From the NCBI GenBank assembly GCA_012960535.1, contig DUBB01000025.1, forward strand, positions 49,996 through 113,995: a stretch of DNA of 64,000 nucleotides, read 5' to 3'. Positions 7,658 through 15,744 of the stretch are shown one piece after another (within the stretch, counting starts at the first letter, position 1; each line of letters opens with the position of its first letter). The translations under genes were made by a program, and so were the position numbers. The stretch is from Gammaproteobacteria bacterium. GTDB taxonomy: Bacteria > Pseudomonadota > Gammaproteobacteria > Pseudomonadales > Azotimanducaceae. Under the pieces are notes generated by a model. That model was not told the origin of the DNA, searched no databases, and worked only from the letters and a program-made list of their open reading frames with translations.

Positions 7658-8338
7658 TCACAGGCTCGTGACCCAGCCTCCGGAGAAAGGAAAAATCTGC
7701 CCAACAAAAAAATCGCTATGGTCTGAGGCCAGGAACAGGGCTAATTCCGCCTGCTCTTCTGGTTTTGCGATTCTGCCGATGGGTACGTTCCTCTCCAGGT
7801 GTTTCTTAAAGCGTTCACTGCTCACCAACTGTTCAGGATAATAGACAGGATTGCTGACATAATTCTGTGCAATCGCATTGATCTGCACGTTCTTGGATGC
7901 ATATTCAAGGCCGCAGGCCCGAATAAAAGCATTCTGGGCCCCCCTGGCTGCACAGTAGGCGGTGGAGCCAGGGATACCGCGTAATGGCGCTGCGCTGGTA
8001 ACGGCAATAATCTTACCTCGACCTCTTGCCGCCATGATCGGCGCAAAATGCCTTATGAGTACCATGAGCGGGTGGACCATGGTGTTGAACAAGGCCTGCC
8101 AGTCTTCATCAAGGATGTTGCTTACAGGCGCGTTGCAGGGATCGTGGGCAAGATTGGCTATGAGTACATCAATGTCATTGCAATCGCTAGCATAGTCTTC
8201 TAGACCGCCCTGGAATGGAACCAGTTCGCTTTTACTAACGACTTGTGCGCCTTCAGCCAGGAAGAGCTCAGCAATCGCGGGTCCCATGTAATCTTGGCTT
8301 TGGGTTACCAGGATTTTCTTTTTGGTCAGTCTTTTCAT
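7658..8338 (-). CDS. Halohydrin dehalogenase-like SDR-fold protein
   Basis: A 226-residue Rossmann-fold protein of the short-chain dehydrogenase superfamily that departs from it in two places. The glycine-rich NAD-binding loop is replaced by T12-x4-Y17-x-G19 (TQSQDYMG), and the catalytic tyrosine is followed by arginine, not lysine: Ser115, Tyr128, Arg132, spaced S-x12-Y-x3-R. These two patterns together define halohydrin dehalogenases, which turn vicinal haloalcohols into epoxides and halide without a nicotinamide cofactor. The later AIAQNYVSNPVYYP stretch also resembles the substrate-side loop of HheC. Length suits the family. One base separates its start from the DUF2237 gene upstream. Dehalogenase activity is inference; the motifs are seen. 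Confidence 0.8.
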   Translation of the reverse strand: MKRLTKKKILVTQSQDYMGPAIAELFLAEGAQVVSKSELVPFQGGLEDYASDCNDIDVLIANLAHDPCNAPVSNILDEDWQALFNTMVHPLMVLIRHFAPIMAARGRGKIIAVTSAAPLRGIPGSTAYCAARGAQNAFIRACGLEYASKNVQINAIAQNYVSNPVYYPEQLVSSERFKKHLERNVPIGRIAKPEEQAELALFLASDHSDFFVGQIFPFSGGWVTSL

Positions 8339-8339
8339 A

Positions 8340-8729
8340 TTAGTTCACTGTGATTGAATATTCTGTCAGCAACTCAATAGGGACGATTTTCAGCGCACTG
8401 ACATGGGAGCTATTCAGAAAAACACGCGGCGCGGCACCCTCCTGGTATGCCTGGAGCCAGCGAGCTGCACACAGGCACCAGCGGTCTCCCTGCTTGAGGC
8501 CCTGGAAGGACGACGCTGGCTGAGGCGTGGATAAATCGTTGCCAACGGTCCTGGAAAATTCCAGGAAGTGATCACTTATTTCCACGCATAGGGTATGAGA
8601 GCCCACATCCTGTTGGCAGGTATTACAGCAGCCATCCCGAAAGAACCCTGTGAGTGGTTCTAGACTGCACGGGCTTAACTCGCTACCCAAGACGTTGACA
8701 GGATCTTCTTTGTTGGTCTGGTCAGTCAT
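8340..8729 (-). CDS. DUF2237 family protein
   Basis: A 129-residue protein of the DUF2237 family, function unknown. The family signature is nearly complete: NVLGSELSPCS, PLTGFFRDGCCNTC, HTLCVEISDHFLEFS, GNDLSTPQP, GLKQGDRWCLCAARW. Six or more cysteines in conserved places (including the CCNTC cluster and CLC) suggest metal binding or redox work, although no function is established. It is packed between the cupin gene (27 bases upstream) and the dehalogenase-like gene (1 base downstream). Confidence 0.88.
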   Translation of the reverse strand: MTDQTNKEDPVNVLGSELSPCSLEPLTGFFRDGCCNTCQQDVGSHTLCVEISDHFLEFSRTVGNDLSTPQPASSFQGLKQGDRWCLCAARWLQAYQEGAAPRVFLNSSHVSALKIVPIELLTEYSITVN

Positions 8730-8756
8730 ATTCAGAATGCAGTTTGCAGTTTAATG

Positions 8757-9239
8757 TTAGTTGATTTCAGGCTGTACTGGACTGAGGTCATCCCAATTCA
8801 CGGCTTCTCGCTTGCCATTTACCCTGAATTGTCGGCGTTTCAGTCTGGGGTAGTCGCAAATATCGATTTCGCAGCGACTACCTCCCATGAGATAAACCAG
8901 GTCTTCGCTGTTGGCGTTAAACATAGCATGCGCAGGCGAATTTTTCTCAAAGCCCATAAAGTCACCCGCTGATACCTGGAACTGCTCTTCGCCGATGGAT
9001 GCGATGCCCTGTCCCGACAAGATGTAGATGAATTCTTCGTCCTGCTGATGGCTATGGAATTCGGTGGAGTCTCGACCCTGCTGCACCCGAACAAGATGAA
9101 CTCCTATGCTCTTTATGCCCGTAGGCTCGCTCAGCGATCGAGTTAGCCGAATCGCATTGTCATTGTGTTGATGGATATGTTCTTTCTCGTCGAGCTGTAG
9201 AATCTGGGCTGCTGTTAAAAGGGCTTTTGTAGCATGCAT
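8757..9239 (-). CDS. Cupin-domain protein
   Basis: A 160-residue single-cupin protein. Motif 1 is visible as HSHQQDEEFIYILSGQG (metal-binding His-x-His and Glu) and motif 2 as SAGDFMGFEKNSPAHAMFN, with the final histidine ligand. The inter-motif spacing is short, as in small bacterial cupins. A C-terminal tail (DYPRLKRRQFRV...) follows the barrel. It heads the minus-strand group with DUF2237, the dehalogenase-like gene and the GNAT gene. No enzyme activity can be assigned. Confidence 0.85.
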   Translation of the reverse strand: MHATKALLTAAQILQLDEKEHIHQHNDNAIRLTRSLSEPTGIKSIGVHLVRVQQGRDSTEFHSHQQDEEFIYILSGQGIASIGEEQFQVSAGDFMGFEKNSPAHAMFNANSEDLVYLMGGSRCEIDICDYPRLKRRQFRVNGKREAVNWDDLSPVQPEIN

Positions 9240-9297
9240 GGCTTTTACCTATATTCTGCTGCGGGTCTGGCTTATCGAAGCTGCCAAAAGGCGATAG

Positions 9298-10659
9298 TCA
9301 GCGTCTACGACGCGGCGCTGGCTTGCCAGGTGATCTGGATTTTCGGTGAGGAGGCTGCAGGGGTGCCAGCAACTGGTCGGGCGGATACTGGAAAGTAAGA
9401 GATTCGCCCAGTAACGCCTCGATGCTGGGCATCATGAAGGCATCGCTTTCACAGACCAGACTGATGGATGTCCCGGTCGCACCAGCTCTGCCTGTACGGC
9501 CGATTCTGTGGATATAGTCTTCCGGATCTTCAGGTAGATTGAAATTGACCACATGGCTTATATTGTCAACATGAATTCCTCGACCGGCGACATCAGTTGC
9601 TATCAGAACCTGGATTTTACCCTCCTTGAACTCGGTTAAGGTTTTGATCCGTTTACGTTGAGGTACTTCGCCGGTTAACAAGCCTGTATTGAAGCCACGG
9701 CGGTAAAGGCGGTCTTCAAGCCGCCGGGTATCGTCCCTGCGATTGACAAAGACAATGAGTTTACTGTTTGGGTTTTCTGATATTAGGTTACCCAGAACGG
9801 TGAGTTTTTCCTCTGTTGCCGTGAAGTAAACTATTTGTTCAATCGAATCAACCGCTAATTTTTCTGGTTCTATGGCGACCTTGACTGGGTTCATAGTCCA
9901 TTGATTCGCCAGCCTCTTAATATCCTCGCTAAGTGTCGCACTGTATAACTGGGTCTGCCTTTTGTCTTTTTTAGGGGTGCGCTGTACGATCGCTTTCACA
10001 TCGGGGATGAAGCCCATATTAAGCATGCGATCGGCTTCATCAATTACCAGCATTTCAACTTTAGACAGGTCTATTATATTAGAACGGCAGAAATCCAGGA
10101 GGCGCCCGGGTGTTGCAACAATGATCTCTACAGGCCCTGCCAACTGGGTTTTTTGTTTTTCATAGTCGATTCCACCAACGACTGAGATTACCTTGATGTC
10201 CGTGAATTTTGTCAACAGTATAGCGTCCTGACTGATCTGTAGAACCAGTTCGCGGGTGGGCGCTATAATCAAGGCAAATGGGGTTCCGGCCTTGCGATTA
10301 TTGTATTCTGGGTTTTCCAGATGGTAGGTGATGATCGCGATCAGAAATGCAGCGGTTTTTCCGGTTCCGGTTTGCGCCTGGGCAATGACATCCTCACCGT
10401 CAAGGCTGTGCGGCAGGACTTCTTTTTGGACGGGCGTACACTGGCTGAAACCGAGCGAAACAATCGCCTTGTTCAGAGAATCTGGTAAATCTAACTCTGC
10501 AAAGTCTTGCCCTAATATATTCTTCTTTTCTGGCTTTGGCTGCGGTGTCTTTGATTCAGGTTCTGATTCGTGGTTCCAGGCTGTAGATTGGGCTGATTCC
10601 ATCTGTGTCGTGGTCTGCTTTTGGGTAGATGGGTTCAGCCATTTTTTTATTAGATTCAT
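9298..10659 (-). CDS. rhlB: DEAD-box RNA helicase, RhlB type
   Basis: A 453-residue ATP-dependent RNA helicase. All core motifs are present: Q motif GFSQCTPVQ (71-79), motif I AQTGTGKT (95-102), PTREL, TPGR, DEAD (207-210), SAT (240-242), and HRIGRTGR in domain 2. The FAELDLPDSLNKAI entry and YNNRKAGTPFALI insert match RhlB, the helicase that works with RNase E and PNPase. A basic and glutamine-rich N-terminal 48 residues and a short basic C-terminus (HRKSRSPGKPAPRRRR) are typical additions. The next gene upstream is 55 bases away; a separate promoter is likely but not clear. Confidence 0.9.
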   Translation of the reverse strand: MNLIKKWLNPSTQKQTTTQMESAQSTAWNHESEPESKTPQPKPEKKNILGQDFAELDLPDSLNKAIVSLGFSQCTPVQKEVLPHSLDGEDVIAQAQTGTGKTAAFLIAIITYHLENPEYNNRKAGTPFALIIAPTRELVLQISQDAILLTKFTDIKVISVVGGIDYEKQKTQLAGPVEIIVATPGRLLDFCRSNIIDLSKVEMLVIDEADRMLNMGFIPDVKAIVQRTPKKDKRQTQLYSATLSEDIKRLANQWTMNPVKVAIEPEKLAVDSIEQIVYFTATEEKLTVLGNLISENPNSKLIVFVNRRDDTRRLEDRLYRRGFNTGLLTGEVPQRKRIKTLTEFKEGKIQVLIATDVAGRGIHVDNISHVVNFNLPEDPEDYIHRIGRTGRAGATGTSISLVCESDAFMMPSIEALLGESLTFQYPPDQLLAPLQPPHRKSRSPGKPAPRRRR

Positions 10660-10714
10660 AATATAATTGTGTTACCTGCTAAGGAAATGCTGGGTAAGAG
10701 CCATTCCCGGGGTT

Positions 10715-11938
10715 TCATTGTTGAGATCTGGCCAGGGCCAGTTGGAGGCAGCAGACCAGCACATCCAAGGCCTGCTCGAGTTCGATTATATCAGGAAAGG
10801 TGGGTGCTATACGGATGTTTCTGTCTTCTGGGTCTATTCCTAGAGGGTAAGTTGCTCCTGCGGGTGTTAATTTTACACCTGCCTGAGCTGCCAGGGAAAT
10901 AGTCTCTTGTGCTAATCCAGGTTGGGTGTCGACTGAGACGAAATATCCGCCCATCGGCCGAGTCCAGTTAATAACGTTTAATTCCCGTAATTGTAAGAGT
11001 TTATGCTCAACAAGTGCGAATTTAGGACTGAGAATTTTTCTGTGCTTGATCATGTGGCGGTCCAGAGAGCCTGGATCTTGAAAAAATCGAGCATGACGCA
11101 ATTGATTCACCTTGTCGTAGCCAATGGTCTGTGACGAGAGGTAGTCTTCAAATCGTTCCAGGTTATTGGTGCTGCTACCCAGGAACGCCATGCCAGCACC
11201 GGCAAATGTGACTTTGGAAGTGGATGCTATCATCAGCACGCTATCCTGGTTGCTTTTATCCTCGGCCAGTAACATGAGATTGTCCAGTTTGCTTCCCTGT
11301 TCTACCAGATCATGGATAGCATAGGCATTGTCCCAGAATATTCGGAAATGGTCGCCGGAATGTGAAGCTAATTCGGCGAACCGTGCTACCGTTGTGGCAG
11401 CGTAGGTAAGGCCGGTAGGATTGCTGTATTTAGGTACACACCAGATACCTTTTATCATGGGGTCGGCTTTAATCAGCTGGGCTATTTCATTCATATCTGG
11501 GCCGCTTTCCAGAAGTCTGACTGGCAGCATCTGTATACCCAGATGCTGGCAGATTTTGAAATGCCTGTCGTAACCCGGAACAGGACATAAAAACTTTATC
11601 GGTGTATTGGTCTGCTGTTGTTCGATCCGCCAGACGGGCATCATTGAGCTGACATAATGAAACATTAGAGTCAGGCTGCTATTGCCTGCAGCCATCACTT
11701 GTGCTGACTCAAGGTTCAGTATTTCTGCGCCCAGTCGGCGAGCTTCCGGAATGCCTAATAGTCCACCATAATTTCTGGCATCACCACCATCTTCCAGAGT
11801 GTAATTCTCCTTTAAAATCCCATCGAGACCATTGGACAGGTCTAGCTGTTCTGAGCAGGGCTTGCCTCGCGTCAGATCGAGATCAAGGTCCGCTTGGAGA
11901 AAATTTGAAAACTGAATTTCAAGTTCCTGGAGGTTCAT
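10715..11938 (-). CDS. Class-I-fold PLP aminotransferase (type IC aspartate aminotransferase group)
   Basis: A fold-type-I pyridoxal phosphate enzyme of 407 residues from the ATG at 11938, chosen because AGGAAA lies eight bases before it and the longer frame would run into argC. The PLP lysine is Lys242 in ASTSKVTFAGAG, and YSNPTG (172-176 region) is the cofactor-facing turn. The opening LTRGKPCSEQLDLS, then GDARNYGGLLGIPEARRL, is the mark of the group that includes atypical aspartate aminotransferases. Its likely role is amino-donor exchange with 2-oxoglutarate or oxaloacetate. It lies 43 bases after argC on the same strand. Confidence 0.82.
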   Translation of the reverse strand: MNLQELEIQFSNFLQADLDLDLTRGKPCSEQLDLSNGLDGILKENYTLEDGGDARNYGGLLGIPEARRLGAEILNLESAQVMAAGNSSLTLMFHYVSSMMPVWRIEQQQTNTPIKFLCPVPGYDRHFKICQHLGIQMLPVRLLESGPDMNEIAQLIKADPMIKGIWCVPKYSNPTGLTYAATTVARFAELASHSGDHFRIFWDNAYAIHDLVEQGSKLDNLMLLAEDKSNQDSVLMIASTSKVTFAGAGMAFLGSSTNNLERFEDYLSSQTIGYDKVNQLRHARFFQDPGSLDRHMIKHRKILSPKFALVEHKLLQLRELNVINWTRPMGGYFVSVDTQPGLAQETISLAAQAGVKLTPAGATYPLGIDPEDRNIRIAPTFPDIIELEQALDVLVCCLQLALARSQQ

Positions 11939-11981
11939 AAATTTTCCTGTGCTCGGGTCATTCTGGTATGCAGCCAAGATA

Positions 11982-12932
11982 TTAAGGCTGGGCCACGGAT
12001 AAACTAGATAGTTCTGGTAAATCAAGCATGATGTTCATGTTCTGAACTGCGGCCCCGGCAGCGCCTTTCCCCAGGTTGTCGAGTCTCGCAATAACCAGGC
12101 TCTGGCTATCATGGCCGTAGCTGAACAGGTCCACCCGGTTAGTTTTATTGGCACCTTCTGGGTCGAGGAATCCGCCATCAAGTTCACTGGCCAGATTGGC
12201 TGCATGAACTTGGATGCAGGGTTCATCTTTATAACGCTCTGCCAACAGAGCGAAGATTTCATCTGGACTGCTCTGATGGTTAAAGTTGTCCGCGCCCAGG
12301 GGAATTTCTACCAGCATGCCCTGTGCAAAGTGGCCAACATGAGGCAGAAAAAGAGGCGCATGGCTTAAACCTGCATGAATTCGCATTTCTGGCACATGCT
12401 TGTGATCGAGGTCCAGCGCATAAGGGCGGCAGGGCCATCTCTGATCATGCTGTTCAGCTTCTGAGTAGCGTTCAATCATAGCTTTACCACCACCACTGAA
12501 TCCGGATACAGCGTTAATGCAGATGATCGACTCGGTGTTTATCAGGCCCGCAGCTAGCAAAGGGGTAATGGCCGTCAGGAAGCCAGTGGGATAACAGCCA
12601 GGGTTGCTGACTTTTTGCGCATTCCTGATGTTCTGGCGCTGCGCTGGATTAAGCTCAGGTAAGCCGTAAACCCAATCGGGATGGGTCCGATGGGCTGTGC
12701 TGGCATCGATAATTCTAGCCCCTTTACCGAGCTCGGCAGCTTGCCTGGCGGCATCATCTGGCAGGCATAAAATGCTGATATCGGCATTGTTCATGGCGTC
12801 ACGTTTGACCCGCGGGTCTTTCCGGTCCTGATTGGGAATTTCGAGCAGCTCAATGTCCTGCCTTTGTTTCAGGCGCTGCTCAATTTGCAATCCGGTCGTG
12901 CCGATCTGGCCATCGATAAAAATTTTGTACAT
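11982..12932 (-). CDS. argC: N-acetyl-gamma-glutamyl-phosphate reductase, short class-2 type
   Basis: The third step of arginine synthesis: NADPH-dependent reduction of N-acetylglutamyl phosphate to the semialdehyde. The 316-residue length and the early DGQIGTTGLQI nucleotide-binding loop are those of the class-2 ArgC, shorter than the E. coli enzyme. The catalytic cysteine is Cys113 in SNPGCYPTG. The central FSGGGKAMIERY and HKHVPEM are conserved as expected. AGGAG precedes the ATG by about seven bases. No other arg gene is adjacent. Confidence 0.93.
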   Translation of the reverse strand: MYKIFIDGQIGTTGLQIEQRLKQRQDIELLEIPNQDRKDPRVKRDAMNNADISILCLPDDAARQAAELGKGARIIDASTAHRTHPDWVYGLPELNPAQRQNIRNAQKVSNPGCYPTGFLTAITPLLAAGLINTESIICINAVSGFSGGGKAMIERYSEAEQHDQRWPCRPYALDLDHKHVPEMRIHAGLSHAPLFLPHVGHFAQGMLVEIPLGADNFNHQSSPDEIFALLAERYKDEPCIQVHAANLASELDGGFLDPEGANKTNRVDLFSYGHDSQSLVIARLDNLGKGAAGAAVQNMNIMLDLPELSSLSVAQP

Positions 12933-13019
12933 AGGGCTCCTCGCTGGAGCAGAATAATATCACGAGACAGGGCAGAGACCCTATAATGGCATCGGGCAAA
13001 TCCTTTAGTCGTTGATTTG

Positions 13020-14276
13020 CTAGGGGTCAGTAACCTGAGAAGGCAGTATGCCCAGTTTTTTGAGCAGGTCTCTTTCCCGATTTCTGTCGGTTTCAGGCTC
13101 AATCAACCATGCAACATTAGCCAGACTGGCCGGCGAAACATCAGATAGACCCTGGTCGCGAAGGTAGTGAATCAGTTTTAGGGTCTTGAATCCATCGAAC
13201 CATTGAAAAGCGGCCTTTCGAAAGGTCTCGACGTTACCGCATTGTTTGCGAAGCTTGCTGATTTTGCTTTCAAGCGCCTGTTGCTGAGCATAATGGAGCA
13301 GGCTTTGATCCAGGATGGACCGTTCAAGTCCATGCTGCCAGCTTGCATCAAGGGCTGTTAGGAATGTTTTCAGCAACTCAAATATGGCTGGATTATAGAA
13401 AGTCTCGGTATTGAGTGGGTCAGGATCGCGAAGAAGTTTAACAATTCCCTGGCCTGTGCCAATCGGTACCCTCGTTGAGGGCCTGCCTGACAGCATAATG
13501 GCAGTGCCGTTCAGCTGGCGGATAGAGCCCGTTTTGCGGAGCTTATTGAGCAGGTAAAAATCCTCTGCCGCTGCTCTTTTGGGGAATCCCCTGACCTGGG
13601 CATAGCTTAGAGGATTGACGATGATGGTAGAGCCTAGGCTATGAAATGCGTAGGCAGAGTTTGCATGTTGTAGGCCTCTTACGTAGTAACACAGGTACAA
13701 TTCATAGAGATGCATTGCTTGCTGGTATTCCAGACTGGCGTCAGCAGGCGGCTGGTGACAGTAGGCATGGAGCAGCCCGGCATCTGCCTTGTTCAGGCTG
13801 TGCTGGAAATAATCTGCTGGCAGTTGAGCGTCTGCATCCGTAACACATAACTGCTGCGAGACAATTTTACCCAGCCTGAAAAGTTTTAAAGCTGCATCGG
13901 TACCGATTTTCCGTGCCAGGCCAACGCCCTCTTTGCTGGGGACGAATAAACTATCTGAACAGCGGTTGAAAACCAGTAAATCAGGCTGGCCCTGGATGTG
14001 ATGCCAGTTACGGCCTTCTGCCAGGACCCTGCCAGAGCCTAGACATGTCTGAAGAAGTTGCTGCGTAGCTGGGTGAGTAGACGCGCTGTTGACGACGATG
14101 ATGCATAGAAAATTCGATTGGATTGCGTCCCAGACTTTCTGGATATCCTGCCATATTTCATCGAACGCAGGAATTATCAGCACCTGATCGTAGTTTCTGG
14201 ACAGGCTCAGGTCAGTAACATCAGGCTCAGCATAATATTTCAGATATTTGTCTATGGTAGTCGTGGGAAGCGGCAT
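13020..14276 (-). CDS. Glycosyltransferase family 2-like protein
   Basis: A 418-residue protein with a GT-A-like N-terminal half. A strand LIIPAFDE starts the nucleotide-sugar fold, and VTDADAQLP (Asp147-x-Asp149) is a DxD-type metal motif. Further on, GFPKRAAAEDFYLLNKL matches the conserved ED of GT2 enzymes. No membrane helix is evident, so it is cytoplasmic. The C-terminal 150 residues have no clear domain and end in a helical region. It sits 17 bases from the start of miaE downstream on the minus strand, an odd neighbourhood with no polysaccharide genes nearby. The donor and acceptor are unknown. Confidence 0.7.
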   Translation of the reverse strand: MPLPTTTIDKYLKYYAEPDVTDLSLSRNYDQVLIIPAFDEIWQDIQKVWDAIQSNFLCIIVVNSASTHPATQQLLQTCLGSGRVLAEGRNWHHIQGQPDLLVFNRCSDSLFVPSKEGVGLARKIGTDAALKLFRLGKIVSQQLCVTDADAQLPADYFQHSLNKADAGLLHAYCHQPPADASLEYQQAMHLYELYLCYYVRGLQHANSAYAFHSLGSTIIVNPLSYAQVRGFPKRAAAEDFYLLNKLRKTGSIRQLNGTAIMLSGRPSTRVPIGTGQGIVKLLRDPDPLNTETFYNPAIFELLKTFLTALDASWQHGLERSILDQSLLHYAQQQALESKISKLRKQCGNVETFRKAAFQWFDGFKTLKLIHYLRDQGLSDVSPASLANVAWLIEPETDRNRERDLLKKLGILPSQVTDP

Positions 14277-14292
14277 TTTGAAAGCTTCTAGT

Positions 14293-14877
14293 TCAGTGTA
14301 GTCTCGCCCTTATCGACAAGGACTGCAGGACATTGTCTTCAATCTGGACCCATTGTGCTAGGCGTTGGTTTACCTGCTCGCAAGAGAAGTAACAATCTGC
14401 CAGATCAATGAACAGATCACCGTGGCTGTACTCGGACTTAGCCAGGGTCTGGTAAAACGTTTGTAGCATCGGATCAGACAGTTGTTTGGCCAAGAGGGTA
14501 AATCGTTCAGCTCCCCTGGTTTCGATCACGGCCGCCGACAGTAAACGATCCAATAAATATTCATTGCTTTGTTTGCTTTGCCTGCGCATGTGTTTATGAA
14601 GGCCGTTTACATAAGGGTCTTTCTGGTCATTCGTCAGGCTGAGACCGCGATTGCAGGTCAGCCGGAAGACTTGTCGGAAATGATTTAGTTCCTCTAGTGC
14701 CAGGTCAATCATGGCGCTTGTCAGCCTTTTTTTGTCAGGGTAATGGGCGACCATAGACAAAGCCATGGACGATGCTTTTTTCTCGTTAGCAGCATGATCC
14801 AGGAGAAATTCGTCAAAATTGCTGAGAACCTTAGCGAGCCATTCGGCGGACGTTGGACGGATCAGTTTTACAGGCAT
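14293..14877 (-). CDS. miaE: tRNA-(ms2io6A37)-hydroxylase
   Basis: The non-haem diiron enzyme that hydroxylates 2-methylthio-isopentenyladenosine at position 37 of UNN-reading tRNAs, using oxygen. Length 194 residues is standard. The ferritin-like four-helix ligands are seen as Glu32 in DHAANEKKA, the EELNHF pair (Glu63, His66), a glutamate in the VIETRGAERF segment and Glu149/His152 in KSEYSHGDL. Start at 14877; it overlaps the end of the esterase gene by ten bases, so translation is probably coupled. Confidence 0.92.
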   Translation of the reverse strand: MPVKLIRPTSAEWLAKVLSNFDEFLLDHAANEKKASSMALSMVAHYPDKKRLTSAMIDLALEELNHFRQVFRLTCNRGLSLTNDQKDPYVNGLHKHMRRQSKQSNEYLLDRLLSAAVIETRGAERFTLLAKQLSDPMLQTFYQTLAKSEYSHGDLFIDLADCYFSCEQVNQRLAQWVQIEDNVLQSLSIRARLH

Positions 14878-15515
14878 GAACGAAGAAACGCTGATATATC
14901 ACTTAATTCTTCAAGGCATACCTGATGTCCCATTGGGTAGTCCTTCCATTGAACATCGTAGCCAAGGCGAATCAGATTTTCTCGGGAGGTGGCCGCTCTC
15001 ATGATGGGGATCATTGGATCCTGGGTGCCATGTACCATCAGAATGGGCAGCGCCAGGTTGGCATCGTGTCTTTGTTCCTCTGTTTTGATAGCGTCGTGCA
15101 GGTAAGTCGACAGGGCAACAATCCCGGCGATGCGTTTGTCAAGTCTGAGCCCCAGTTGTAGCGCGATGACGCCACCTTGTGAGAACCCGGCTAGAATAAT
15201 GCGGTCGTGAGAAATACCTTTTGCCGTCTGCTCGTCTATGAGTTCCTGTACCATTGCTGCTGAAATCTCTATGTCGCTAGAGCCACCGGTTTCTGAATGG
15301 GGTATGAAGTCATACCAGGCACGCATTTCTTCGCCTTCATTGATGGTGACAGAACGCATGGGTGCGTGCGGGAAAATAAAGCGAATGGCCAGATCTCCCA
15401 AGTCCAGTTCTGGGACTATCGGTTCGAAGTCATGCCCATCTGCACCTAACCCGTGCAACCAGATGATGCAGCTGTTTGCATTTGGTTTTGATTCAAGTTC
15501 AATGTAGTCCAGCAT
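14868..15515 (-). CDS. Carboxylesterase/phospholipase family hydrolase
   Basis: A 215-residue alpha/beta hydrolase of the carboxylesterase-II (acyl-protein thioesterase-like) family. The triad can be placed: Ser112 in GFSQGG, Asp166 in HGTQDPMIP, His197 in DYPMGHQV. WLHGLGADGHDF near the N-terminus is the oxyanion loop. I chose the ATG at 15515 rather than 15542 because AGAGGAA lies about nine bases before it and the encoded MLDYIELE matches family N-termini. Likely substrates are short-chain esters or lysophospholipids. It precedes miaE in the same operon. Confidence 0.88.
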   Translation of the reverse strand: MLDYIELESKPNANSCIIWLHGLGADGHDFEPIVPELDLGDLAIRFIFPHAPMRSVTINEGEEMRAWYDFIPHSETGGSSDIEISAAMVQELIDEQTAKGISHDRIILAGFSQGGVIALQLGLRLDKRIAGIVALSTYLHDAIKTEEQRHDANLALPILMVHGTQDPMIPIMRAATSRENLIRLGYDVQWKDYPMGHQVCLEELSDISAFLRSCL

Positions 15516-15744
15516 AGGTGATAGTTCCTCTAGGACCGACATGATAACCCGCTTCTGCTTTTGGCTCTATATGTGATACGCCAATGCCGTGGTCAGGGAA
15601 GGCTGAATCTGCCTGGCTGAGACTTATCGGATTTGAGCCGAATTTGGCCGGTCTGGGATTAGTTAATAATGCGGGTTAGTTAGTGATTGCTGGATTAATC
15701 CGAATGTGACTAAATGGGTAGAATACAAAGCTAAGGAAATTGCC

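Noticed and set aside
7658..8338. Ordinary NAD(P)-dependent SDR dehydrogenase
   Set aside because: The glycine-rich loop and the catalytic lysine are both replaced, in exactly the pattern of halohydrin dehalogenases.
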